From Lotus japonicus (Eukaryota > Streptophyta > Magnoliopsida > Fabales > Fabaceae), in contig NC_080042.1 of the NCBI RefSeq assembly GCF_012489685.1, positions 39,189,158 through 39,253,157 on the forward strand: a stretch of 64,000 nt of DNA, in the 5' to 3' direction. The notes below the pieces were generated by a model. That model was not told where the DNA came from and did not search any database. It worked only from the letters and a program-made list of their open reading frames with translations. Numbering within the stretch: position 1 is the first letter of the stretch; every line of letters begins with the position of its first letter. The position numbers were made by a program, and so were the translations under genes. Positions 13,259-25,733 of this stretch are shown here, in pieces.

Positions 13259-15159
13259 AATTGTTCGTAGAGCTGCTTGACGGGAACATAACTCGAACAA
13301 ATTTGCAGTCCTGAAATGTTACAAATTTTTGTCCACAGTTTAAGGGACTAAAATTAGGGACTGTGCCCCAGTTTCGTCGAATTCGAGCGCAGGAATTTTG
13401 TTTTATAAACGTTTCGCCCAAATTGTTCGTAGATCTGCTCGACGGGAACATAACTCGAACAAATGTGCAGTCCTGAAATGTTCCAAATTTTTGTCCACAG
13501 TTTCAGGGACTAAAATTAGGGACTGTGCCCCAGTTTCGTCGAATTCGCGCGCACGTATTTTGTTTTACGAAAGTTTCGCCCAAATTGTTCGTAGAGCTGT
13601 TTGACGGGAACATAACTCGAACAAATGTGCAGTCTTGAAATTGTTCGTAGAGCTGCTTGACGGGAACATAACTCGAACAAATGTGCAGTCCTGAAATGTT
13701 CCAAATTTTTGTCCACAGTTTAAGGGACTAAAATTAGGGACTGTGCCCCAGTTTCGTCGAATTCGCGCGCACGTATTTTGTTTTACGAAAGTTTCGCCCA
13801 AATTGTTCGTAGAGCTGCTTGACGGGAACATAACTCGAACAAATGTGCAGTCTTGAAATGTTCCAAATTTTTTTCCACAGTTTAAGGGACTAAAATTAGG
13901 GACTGTGCCCCAGTTTTGTCGAATACGCGCGCAGGAATTTTGTTTTACGAACGTTTCGCCCAAATTGTTCGTAGAGCTGCTCGACGGGAACAGAACTCGA
14001 ACAAATGTGCAGTCCTGAAATGTTCCAAATTTTTGTCCACAGTTTAAGGGACTAAAATTAGGGACTGTGCCCCAGTTTCGTCGAATTCGCGCGCAGGAGT
14101 TTTGTTTTATAAACGTTTCGCCCAAATTGTTCGTAGAGCTGCTCGACGGGACCATAACTCGAACAAATTTGCAGTCCTTAAATGTTCCAAATTTTTGTCC
14201 ACAGTTTAAGGGACTAAAATTAGGGACTGTGCCCCAGTTTCGTCGAATTCGCGCGCAGGAACTTTGTTTTATAAACGTTTCACCCAAATTGTTCGTAGAG
14301 CTGCTCGAGGGGAACATAACTCGAACAAATGTACAGTCCTGAAATGTTCCAAATTTTAGTCCACAGTTTAAGGGACTAAAATTAGGGAATGTGCCCCAGT
14401 TTCGTCGAATTCGCGCGCACGTATTTTGTTTTACGAAAGTTTCGCCCAAATTGTTCGTAGAGCTGTTTGACGGGAACATAACTCGAACAAATGTGCAGTC
14501 TTGAAATTGTTCGTAGAGCTGCTTGACGGGAACATAACTCGAACAAATGTGCAGTCTTGAAATTGTTCCAAATTTTTTTCCACAGTTTAAGGGACTAAAA
14601 TTAGGGACTGTGCCCCAGTTTCGTCGAATACGCGCGCAGGAATTTTGTTTTACGAACGTTTCGCCCAAATTGTTCGTAGAGCTGCTCGACGGGAACAGAA
14701 CTCGAACAAATGTGCAGTCCTGAAATGTTCCAAATTTTTGTCCACAGTTTAAGGGACTAAAATTAGGGACTGTGCCCCAGTTTCGTCGAATTCGCGCGCA
14801 GGAATTTTGTTTTATAAACGTTTCGCCCAAATTGTTCGTAGAGCTGCTCGACGGGAACATAACTCGAACAAATGTGCAGTTCTGAAATGTTCCAAATTTT
14901 TGTCCACAGTTTAAGGGACTAAAATTAGGGACTGTGCCCCAGTTTCGTCGAATTCGCGCGCAAGAATTTTGTTTTATAATCGTTTTGCCCAAATTTTTCG
15001 TAGAGCTGCTCGACGGGAACATAACTCGAACAAATGTGCAGTCCTGAAATGTTCCAAATTTTTGTCCAAAGTTTAAGGAACTAAAATTAGGGACTGTGCC
15101 CCAGTTTCGTCGAATTCGCGCGCAAGAATTTTGTTTTACGAAAGTTTCACCCAAATTGT

Positions 15160-18100
15160 TCGTAGAGCTGCTTGACGGGAACATAACTCGAACAAATGTG
15201 CAGTCTTGAAATTGTTCGTAGAGCTGCTTGACAGGAACATAACTCGAACAAATGTGCAGTTCTGAAATGTTCCAAATTTTTGTCCACAGTTTAAGCGAAT
15301 AAAATTAGTGACTGTGCCCCAGTTTCGTCGAATTCGCGCGCAGGAATTTGTTTTACGAACGTTTCGCCCAAATTGTTCGTAGAGCTGCTTGACGGGATCA
15401 CAACTCGAACAAAAGTGCAGTCTTGAAATTGTTCGTAGAGCTGCTTGACGGGAACATAACTCGAACAAATGTGCAATATTGAAAAGTTCCAAATTTTTGT
15501 CCACAGTTTAAGGGACTAAATTTAGGGACTGTGCCCTAGTTTCGTCGAATTCGCGGGCAGGAATTTTGTTTTACGAACGTTTCGCCCAAATTGTTAGTAG
15601 AGCTGCTTGACGGGAACATAATTCGAACAAATGTGCAGTCCTGGAATGTTCCAAATTTTTGTCCACAGTTTAAGGGACTAAAATTAGGGACTTTGCCCCA
15701 GTTTCGTCGAATTCGCGCGCAGGAATTTTGTTTTACGAAAGTTTCGCCCAAATTATTCGTAGAGCTGCTCGACGGGAACATAACTCGAACAAATTAGAAG
15801 TCCTGAAATGTTTCAAATTTTTGTCCACAGTTTAAGGGACTCAAATTAGGGACTGTGCCCCAGTTTCGTCGAATTCGCGAGCAGGAATTTTGTTTTACGA
15901 TAGTTTCGCCCAAATTGTTCGTAGAGCTGCTCGACAGGAACAGAACTCGAACAAATGAGCAGTCGTGACATTTTCCAAATTTTTGTCCACAGTTTAAGGG
16001 ACTAAAATTAGGGACTGTGCCCCAGTTTCGACGAATTCGCGCGCAGGAATTTTGTTTTACGAAAGTTTCACCCAAATTGTTCGTAGAGCTGCTTGACGGG
16101 AACATAACTCGAACAAATGTGCAGTCTTGAAATTGTTCGTAGAGCTGCTTGACGGGAACATAACTCGAACAAATGTGCAGTCTTGAAATTGTTCGTAGAG
16201 CTGCTTGACGGGAACATAACTCGAACAAATGTGCAATAATGAAAAGTTCCAAATTTTTGTCCACAGTTTAAGGGACTAAAATTAGGGACTGTGCCCCAGT
16301 TTGGTCGAATACGCGCGCAGGAATTTTGTTTTACGAACGTTTCGCCCAAATTGTTCGTAGAGCTGCTTGACGGGAACATAACTCGAACAAATGTGCAGTT
16401 CTGAAATGTTCCAAATTTTTGTCCACAGTTTAAGGGACTAAAATTAGGGACTGTGCCCCAGTTTTGTCGAATTCGCGCGCAATAATTTTGTTTTACGAAC
16501 GTTTCGCCCAAATTGTTCGTAGAGCTGCTTGACAGGAACATAACTCGAACAAATGTGCAGTTCTGAAATGTTCCAAATTTTTGTCCACAGTTTAAGGGAC
16601 TAAAATTAGGGACTGTGCCCCAGTTTCGTCGAATTCGCACGCAAGAATTTTGTTTTACGAAAGTTTCACCCAAATTGTTCGTAGAGCTGCTTGACGGGAA
16701 CATAACTCGAACAAATGTGCAGTCTGGAAATTGTTCGTAGAGCTGCTTGACGGGAACATAACTTGAACAAATGTGCAGTTCTGAAATGTTCCAAATTTTT
16801 GTCCACAGTTTAAGGGACTAAAATTAGTGACTGTGCCCCAGTTTCGTCGAATTCGCGCGCAGGAATTTGTTTTACGAACGTTTCGCCCAAATTGTTCGTA
16901 GAGCTGCTTGACGGGAACACAACTCGAACAAAAGTGCAGTCTTGAAATTGTTCGTAGAGCTGCTTGACGGGAACATAACTCGAACAAATGTGCAATATTG
17001 AAAAGTTCCAAATTTTTGTCCACAGTTTAAGGGACTAAAATTAGGGACTGTGCCCTAGTTTCGTCGAATTCGCGGGCAGGAATTTTGTTTTACGAACGTT
17101 TGCCCAAATTGTTAGTAGAGCTGCTTGACGGGAACATAATTCGAACAAATGTGCAGTCCTGGAATGTTCCAAATTTTTGTCCACAGTTAAAGGGACTAAA
17201 ATTAGGGACTTTGCCCCAGTTTCGTCGAATTCGCGCGCAGGAATTTTTGTCCACAAATTTTTGTCCACAGTTTAAGGGACTCAAATTAGGGACTGTGCCC
17301 CAGTTTCGTCGAATTCGCGAGCAGGAATTTTGTTTTACGATAGTTTCGCATAAATTGTTCGTAGAGCTGCTCGACAGGAAAAGAACTCGAACAAATGAGC
17401 AGTCGTGACATTTTCCAAATTTTTGTCCACAGTTTAAGGGACTAAAATTAGGGACTGTGCCCCAGTTTCGCCGAATTCGCCCGCAGGAATTTTGTTTTAC
17501 GAAAGTTTCACCCAAATTGTTCGTAGAGCTGCTTGACGGGAACATAACTCGAACAAATGTGCAGTCTTGAAATTGTTCGTAGAGCTGCTTCACGGGAACA
17601 TAACTCGAACAAATGTGCAATCCTGAAATGTTTCAAATTTTTGTACACAGTTTAAGGGACTAAAATTAAGGACTGTGCCCTAGTTTCGTCGAATTCGCGC
17701 GCCAGAATTTTGTTTTACGAACGTTTCGCCCAAATTGTTCGTAGAGCTGCTTGACAGGAACATAACTCGAACAAATGTGTAGTCTTGAAATTGTTCGTGG
17801 AGCTGCTTGACGGGAACATAACTCGAACAAATGTGCAGTCTTGAAATGTTCCAAATTTTTGTCCACAGTTTAAGGGACTAAAATTAGGGAGTGTGCCCCA
17901 GTTTTGTCGAATTCGCGCGCAGGAATTTTGTTTTACGAACGTTTCGCCAAATTGTTCGTAGAGCTGCTTGACAGGAACATAACTCGAACAAATGTGCAGT
18001 CTTGAAATTGTTCGTGGAGCTGCTTGACGGGAACATAACTCGAACAAATGTGCAGTCTTGAAATGTTCCAAATTTTTGTCCACAGTTTAAGGGACTAAAA

Positions 18101-21100
18101 TTAGGGAGTGTGCCCCAGTTTTGTCGAATTCGCGCGCAGGAATTTTGTTTTACGAACGTTTCGCCAAATTGTTCGTAGAGCTGCTTGACAGGAACATAAC
18201 TCGAACAAATGTGCAGTCTTGAAATGTTCCAAATTTTTGTCCACAGTTTAAGGGACTAAAATTAGGGACTGTGCCCCAGTTTTGTCGAATACGCGCGCAG
18301 GAATTTTGTTTTACGAACGTTTCGCCCAAATTGTTCGTAGAGCTGCTTGACGGGAACATAACTCGAACAAATGTGCAGTCTTGAAATTGTTCGTAGAGCT
18401 GCTTGACAGGAACATAACTCGAACAAATGTGCAGTTCTGAAATGTTCCAAATTTTTGTCCACAGTTTAAGGGAATAAAATTAGTGACTGTGCCTCAGTTT
18501 CGTCGAATTCGCGCGCAGGAATTTGTTTTACGAACGTTTCGCCCAAATTGTTCGTAGAGCTGCTTGACGGGATCACAACTCGAACAAAAGTGCAGTCTTG
18601 AAATTGTTCGTAGAGCTGCTTGACGGGAACATAACTCGAACAAATGTGCAATATTGAAAAGTTCCAAATTTTTGTCCACAGTTTAAGGGACTAAATTTAG
18701 GGACTGTGCCCTAGTTTCGTCGAATTCGCGGGCAGGAATTTTGTTTTACGAACGTTTTGCCCAAATTGTTAGTAGAGCTGCTTGACGGGAACATAATTCG
18801 AACAAATGTGCAGTCCTGGAATGTTCCAAATTTTTGTCCACAGTTTAAGGGACTAAAATTAGGGACTTTGCCCCAGTTTCGTCGAATTCGCGCGCAGGAA
18901 TTTTGTTTTACGAAAGTTTCGCCCAAATTATTCGTAGAGCTGCTCGACGGGAACATAACTCGAACAAATTAGAAGTCCTGAAATGTTTCAAATTTTTGTC
19001 CACAGTTTAAGGGACTCAAATTAGGGACTGTGCCCCAGTTTCGTCGAATTTGCGAGCAGGAATTTTGTTTTACGATAGTTTCGCCCAAATTGTTCGTAGA
19101 GCTGCTCGACAGGAACAGAACTCGAACAAATGAGCAGTCGTGACATTTTCCAAATTTTTGTCCACAGTTTAAGGGACTAAAATTAGGGACTGTGCCCCAG
19201 TTTCGACGAATTCGCGCGCAGGAATTTTGTTTTACGAAAGTTTCACCCAAATTGTTCGTAGAGCTGCTTGACGGGAACATAACTCGAACAAATGTGCAGT
19301 CTTGAAATTGTTCGTAGAGCTGCTTGACGGGAACATAACTCGAACAAATGTGCAGTCTTGAAATTGTTCGTAGAGCTGCTTGACGGGAACATAACTCGAA
19401 CAAATGTGCAATATTGAAAAGTTCCAAATTTTTGTCCACAGTTTAAGGGACTAAAATTAGGGACTGTGCCCCAGTTTGGTCGAATACGCGCACAGGAATT
19501 TTGTTTTACGAACGTTTCGCCCAAATTGTTCGTAGAGCTGCTTGACGGGAACATAACTCGAACAAATGTGCAGTTCTGAAATGTTCCAAATTTTTGTCCA
19601 CAGTTTAAGGGACTAAAATTAGGGACTGTACCCCAGTTTTGTCGAATTCGCGCGCAATAATTTTGTTTTACGAACGTTTCGCCCAAATTGTTCGTAGAGC
19701 TGCTTGACAGGAACATAACTCGAACAAATGTGCAGTTCTGAAATATTCCAAATTTTTGTCCACAGTTTAAGGGACTAAAATTAGGGACTGTGCCCCAGTT
19801 TCGTCGAATTCGCACGCAAGAATTTTGTTTTACGAAAGTTTCACCCAAATTGTTCGTAGAGCTGCTTGACGGGAACATAACTCGAACAAATGTGCAGTCT
19901 GGAAATTGTTCGTAGAGCTGCTTGACGGGAACATAACTTGAACAAATGTGCAGTTCTGAAATGTTCCACATTTTTGTCCACAGTTTAAGGGACTAAAATT
20001 AGTGACTGTGCCCCAGTTTCGTCGAATTCGCGCGCAGGAATTTGTTTTACGAACGTTTCGCCCAAATTGTTCGTAGAGCTGCTTGACGGGAACACAACTC
20101 GAACAAAAGTGCAGTCTTGAAATTGTTCGTAGAGCTGCTTGACGGGAACATAACTCGAACAAATGTGCAATATTGAAAAGTTCCAAATTTTTGTCCACAG
20201 TTTAAGGGACTAAAATTAGGGACTGTGCCCTAGTTTCGTCGAATTCGCGGGCAGGAATTTTGTTTTACGAACGTTTCGCCCAAATTGTTAGTAGAGCTGC
20301 TTGACGGGAACATAATTCGAACAAATGTGCAGTCCTGGAATGTTCCAAATTTTTGTCCACAGTTAAAGGGACTAAAATTAGGGACTTTGCCCCAGTTTCG
20401 TCGAATTCGCGCGCAGGAATTTTTGTCCACAAATTTTTGTCCACAATTTAAGGGACTCAAATTAGGGACTGTGCCCCAGTTTCGTCGAATTCGCGAGCAG
20501 GAATTTTGTTTTACGATAGTTTCGCATAAATTGCTCGTAGAGCTGCTCGACAGGAAAAGAACTCGAACAAATGAGCAGTCGTGACATTTTCCAAATTTTT
20601 GTCCACAGTTTAAGGGACTAAAATTAGGGACTGTGCCCCAGTTTCGCCGAATTCGCCCGCAGGAATTTTGTTTTACGAAAGTTTCACCCAAATTGTTCGT
20701 AGAGCTGCTTGACGGGAACATAACTCGAACAAATGTGCAGTCTTGAAATTGTTCGTAGAGCTGCTTCACGGGAACATAACTCGAACAAATGTGCAATCCT
20801 GAAATGTTTCAAATTTTTGTACACAGTTTAAGGGACTAAAATTAAGGACTGTGCCCTAGTTTCGTCGAATTCGCGCGCCAGAATTTTGTTTTACGAACGT
20901 TTCGCCCAAATTGTTCGTAGAGCTGCTTGACAGGAACATAACTCGAACAAATGTGCAGTCTTGAAATTGTTCGTGGAGCTGCTTGACGGGAACATAACTC
21001 GAACAAATGTGCAGTCTTGAAATGTTCCAAATTTTTGTCCACAGTTTAAGGGACTAAAATTAGGGAGTGTGCCCCAGTTTTGTCGAATTCGCGCGCAGGA

Positions 21101-21515
21101 ATTTTGTTTTACGAACGTTTCGCCAAATTGTTCGTAGAGCTGCTTGACAGGAACATAACTCGAACAAATGTGCAGTCTTGAAATTGTTCGTGGAGCTGCT
21201 TGACGGGAACATAACTCGAACAAATGTGCAGTCTTGAAATGTTCCAAATTTTTGTCCACAGTTTAAGGGACTAAAATTAGGGAGTGTGCCCCAGTTTTGT
21301 CGAATTCGCGCGCAGGAATTTTGTTTTACGAACGTTTCGCCAAATTGTTCGTAGAGCTGCTTGACAGGAACATAACTCGAACAAATGTGCAGTCTTGAAA
21401 TGTTCCAAATTTTTGTCCACAGTTTAAGGGACTAAAATTAGGGACTGTGCCCCAGTTTTGTCGAATACGCGCGCAGGAATTTTGTTTTACGAACGTTTCG
21501 CCCAAATTGTTCGTA
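15160..21515 (+). repeat. Higher-order repeat, ~3175-bp period, two copies
   Basis: About 15160-18340 and 18335-21515 match at an offset of 3175 bp, becoming 3176 bp late in the block after a one-base indel. Shared markers are the GGGATCACAACTCG variant, the AAATTAGAAGTCCTG variant, and the TTTCGACGAATTCG monomer. Segments of this repeat recur further right, at 22.3-23.4 kb (offset 4042) and 25.3-26.2 kb, so the block was re-used in later expansions. Confidence 0.85.
16137..16248 (+). repeat. Run of 56-bp short monomers (example)
   Basis: The segment beginning TCGTAGAGCTGCTTGACGGG starts at 16081, 16137 and 16193, a 56-bp period. Each unit equals the last third of the 162-bp monomer, from AATTGTTCGTAG to GCAGTCTTGAA, and the other 106 bp are missing. 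Single short monomers occur through the whole array (for example near 480, 2060 and 5095). Longer runs occur near 19310-19420 and 29190-29360. On the far side of the second gap orientation they appear reverse-complemented, for example near 43760-43800. Confidence 0.93.
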
Positions 21516-24500
21516 GAGCTGCTCGACGGGAACAGAACTCGAACAAATGTGCAGTCCTGAAATGTTCCAAATTTTTGTCCACAGTTTAAGGGACTAAAAT
21601 TAGGGACTGTGCCCCAGTTTCGTCGAATTCGCGCGCAGGAATTTTGTTTTATAAACGTTTCGCCCAAATTGTTCGTAGAGCTGCTCGACGGGAACAGAAC
21701 TCGAACAAATGTGCAGTCCTGAAATGTTCCAAATTTTTGTCCACAGTTTAAGGGACTAAAATTAGGGACTGTGCCCCAGTTTCGTCGAATACGCGCGCAG
21801 GAATTTTGTTTTACGAACGTTTCGCCCAAATTGTTCGTAGAGCTGCTTGACGGGAACATAACTCGAACAAATGTGCAGTCTTGAAATGTTCCAAATTTTT
21901 GTCCACAGTTTAAGGGTCTAAAATTAGGGACTGTGCCCCAGTTTCGTCGAATACGCGCGCAGGAATTTTGTTTTACGAACGTTTCGCCCAAATTGTTCGT
22001 AGAGCTGCTTGACGGGAACATAACTCGAACAAATTTGCAGTCCTGAAATGTTACAAATTTTTGTCCACAGTTTAAGGGACTAAAATTAGGGACTGTGCCC
22101 CAGTTTCGTCGAATTCGCGCGCAGGAATTTTATTTTATAAACGTTTCTCCCAAATTGTTCGTAGAGCTGCTTGACAGGAACATAACTCGAACAAATGTGC
22201 AGTCTTGAAATTGTTCGTGGAGCTGCTTGACGGGAACATAACTCGAACAAATGTGCAGTCTTGAAATGTTCCAAATTTTTGTCCACAGTTTAAGGGACTA
22301 AAATTAGGGACTGTGCCCCAGTTTTGTCGAATACGCGCGCAGGAATTTTGTTTTACGAACGTTTCGCCCAAATTGTTCGTAGAGCTGCTTGACGGGAACA
22401 TAACTCGAACAAATGTGCAGTCTTGAAATTGTTCGTAGAGCTGCTTGACAGGAACATAACTCGAACAAATGTGCAGTTCTGAAATGTTCCAAATTTTTGT
22501 CCACAGTTTAAGGGAATAAAATTAGTGACTGTGCCTCAGTTTCGTCGAATTCGCGCGCAGGAATTTGTTTTACGAACGTTTCGCCCAAATTGTTCGTAGA
22601 GCTGCTTGACGGGATCACAACTCGAACAAAAGTGCAGTCTTGAAATTGTTCGTAGAGCTGCTTGACGGGAACATAACTCGAACAAATGTGCAATATTGAA
22701 AAGTTCCAAATTTTTGTCCACAGTTTAAGGGACTAAATTTAGGGACTGTGCCCTAGTTTCGTCGAATTCGCGGGCAGGAATTTTGTTTTACGAACGTTTT
22801 GCCCAAATTGTTAGTAGAGCTGCTTGACGGGAACATAATTCGAACAAATGTGCAGTCCTGGAATGTTCCAAATTTTTGTCCACAGTTTAAGGGACTAAAA
22901 TTAGGGACTTTGCCCCAGTTTCGTCGAATTCGCGCGCAGGAATTTTGTTTTACGAAAGTTTCGCCCAAATTATTCGTAGAGCTGCTCGACGGGAACATAA
23001 CTCGAACAAATTAGAAGTCCTGAAATGTTTCAAATTTTTGTCCACAGTTTAAGGGACTCAAATTAGGGACTGTGCCCCAGTTTCGTCGAATTTGCGAGCA
23101 GGAATTTTGTTTTACGATAGTTTCGCCCAAATTGTTCGTAGAGCTGCTCGACAGGAACAGAACTCGAACAAATGAGCAGTCGTGACATTTTCCAAATTTT
23201 TGTCCACAGTTTAAGGGACTAAAATTAGGGACTGTGCCCCAGTTTCGCCGAATTCGCCCGCAGGAATTTTGTTTTACGAAAGTTTCACCCAAATTGTTCG
23301 TAGAGCTGCTTGACGGGAACATAACTCGAACAAATGTGCAGTCTTGAAATTGTTCGTAGAGCTGCTTCACGGGAACATAACTCGAACAAATGTGCAATCC
23401 TGAAATGTTTCAAATTTTTGTACACAGTTTAAGGGACTAAAATTAAGGACTGTGCCCTAGTTTCGTCGAATTCGCGCGCCAGAATTTTGTTTTACGAACG
23501 TTTCGCCCAAATTGTTCGTAGAGCTGCTTGACAGGAACATAACTCGAACAAATGTGCAGTCTTGAAATTGTTCGTGGAGCTGCTTGACGGGAACATAACT
23601 CGAACAAATGTGCAGTCTTGAAATGTTCCAAATTTTTGTCCACAGTTTAAGGGACTAAAATTAGGGAGTGTGCCCCAGTTTTGTCGAATTCGCGCGCAGG
23701 AATTTTGTTTTACGAACGTTTCGCCAAATTGTTCGTAGAGCTGCTTGACAGGAACATAACTCGAACAAATGTGCAGTCTTGAAATTGTTCGTGGAGCTGC
23801 TTGACGGGAACATAACTCGAACAAATGTGCAGTCTTGAAATGTTCCAAATTTTTGTCCACAGTTTAAGGGACTAAAATTAGGGAGTGTGCCCCAGTTTTG
23901 TCGAATTCGCGCGCAGGAATTTTGTTTTACGAACGTTTCGCCAAATTGTTCGTAGAGCTGCTTGACAGGAACATAACTCGAACAAATGTGCAGTCTTGAA
24001 ATGTTCCAAATTTTTGTCCACAGTTTAAGGGACTAAAATTAGGGACTGTGCCCCAGTTTTGTCGAATACGCGCGCAGGAATTTTGTTTTACGAACGTTTC
24101 GCCCAAATTGTTCGTAGAGCTGCTCGACGGGAACAGAACTCGAACAAATGTGCAGTCCTGAAATGTTCCAAATTTTTGTCCACAGTTTAAGGGACTAAAA
24201 TTAGGGACTGTGCCCCAGTTTCGTCGAATTCGCGCGCAGGAATTTTGTTTTATAAACGTTTCGCCCAAATTGTTCGTAGAGCTGCTCGACGGGAACAGAA
24301 CTCGAACAAATGTGCAGTCCTGAAATGTTCCAAATTTTTGTCCACAGTTTAAGGGACTAAAATTAGGGACTGTGCCCCAGTTTCGTCGAATTCGCGCGCA
24401 GGAATTTTGTTTTATAAACGTTTCGCCCAAATTGTTCGTAGAGCTGCTCGACGGGAACATAACTCGAACAAATGTACAGTCCTGAAATGTTCCAAATTTT

Positions 24501-25733
24501 TGTCCACAGTTTAAGGGACTAAAATTAGGGACTGTGCCCCAGTTTCGTCGAATTCGCGCGCACGTATTTTGTTTTACGAAAGTTTCGCCCAAATTGTTCG
24601 TAGAGCTGTTTGACGGGAACATAACTCGAACAAATGTGCAGTCTTGAAATTGTTCGTAGAGCTGCTTGACGGGAACATAACTCGAACAAATGTGCAGTCC
24701 TGAAATGTTCCAAATTTTTGTCCACAGTTTAAGGGACTAAAATTAGGGACAGTGCCCCAGTTTCGTCGAATACGCGCGCAGGAATTTTGTTTTACGAACG
24801 TTTCGCCCAAATTGTTCGTAGAGCTGCTTGACGGGAACATAACTCGAACAAATGTGCAGTCTTGAAATGTTCCAAATTTTTGTCCACAGTTTAAGGGTCT
24901 AAAATTAGGGACTGTGCCCCAGTTTCGTCGAATACGCGCGCAGGAATTTTGTTTTACGAACGTTTCGCCCAAATTGTTCGTAGAGCTGCTTGACGGGAAC
25001 ATAACTCGAACAAATTTGCAGTCCTGAAATGTTACAAATTTTTGTCCACAGTTTAAGGGACTAAAATTAGGGACTGTGCCCCAGTTTCGTCGAATTCGCG
25101 CGCAGGAATTTTATTTTATAAACGTTTCTCCCAAATTGTTCGTAGAGCTGCTTGACAGGAACATAACTCGAACAAATGTGCAGTCTTGAAATTGTTCGTG
25201 GAGCTGCTTGACGGGAACATAACTCGAACAAATGTGCAGTCTTGAAATGTTCCAAATTTTTGTCCACAGTTTAAGGGACTAAAATTAGGGACTGTGCCCC
25301 AGTTTTGTCGAATACGCGCGCAGGAATTTTGTTTTACGAACGTTTCGCCCAAATTGTTCGTAGAGCTGCTTGACGGGAACATAACTCGAACAAATGTGCA
25401 GTCTTGAAATTGTTCGTAGAGCTGCTTGACAGGAACATAACTCGAACAAATGTGCAGTTCTGAAATGTTCCAAATTTTTGTCCACAGTTTAAGGGAATAA
25501 AATTAGTGACTGTGCCTCAGTTTCGTCGAATTCGCGCGCAGGAATTTGTTTTACGAACGTTTCGCCCAAATTGTTCGTAGAGCTGCTTGACGGGATCACA
25601 ACTCGAACAAAAGTGCAGTCTTGAAATTGTTCGTAGAGCTGCTTGACGGGAACATAACTCGAACAAATGTGCAATATTGAAAAGTTCCAAATTTTTGTCC
25701 ACAGTTTAAGGGACTAAATTTAGGGACTGTGCC

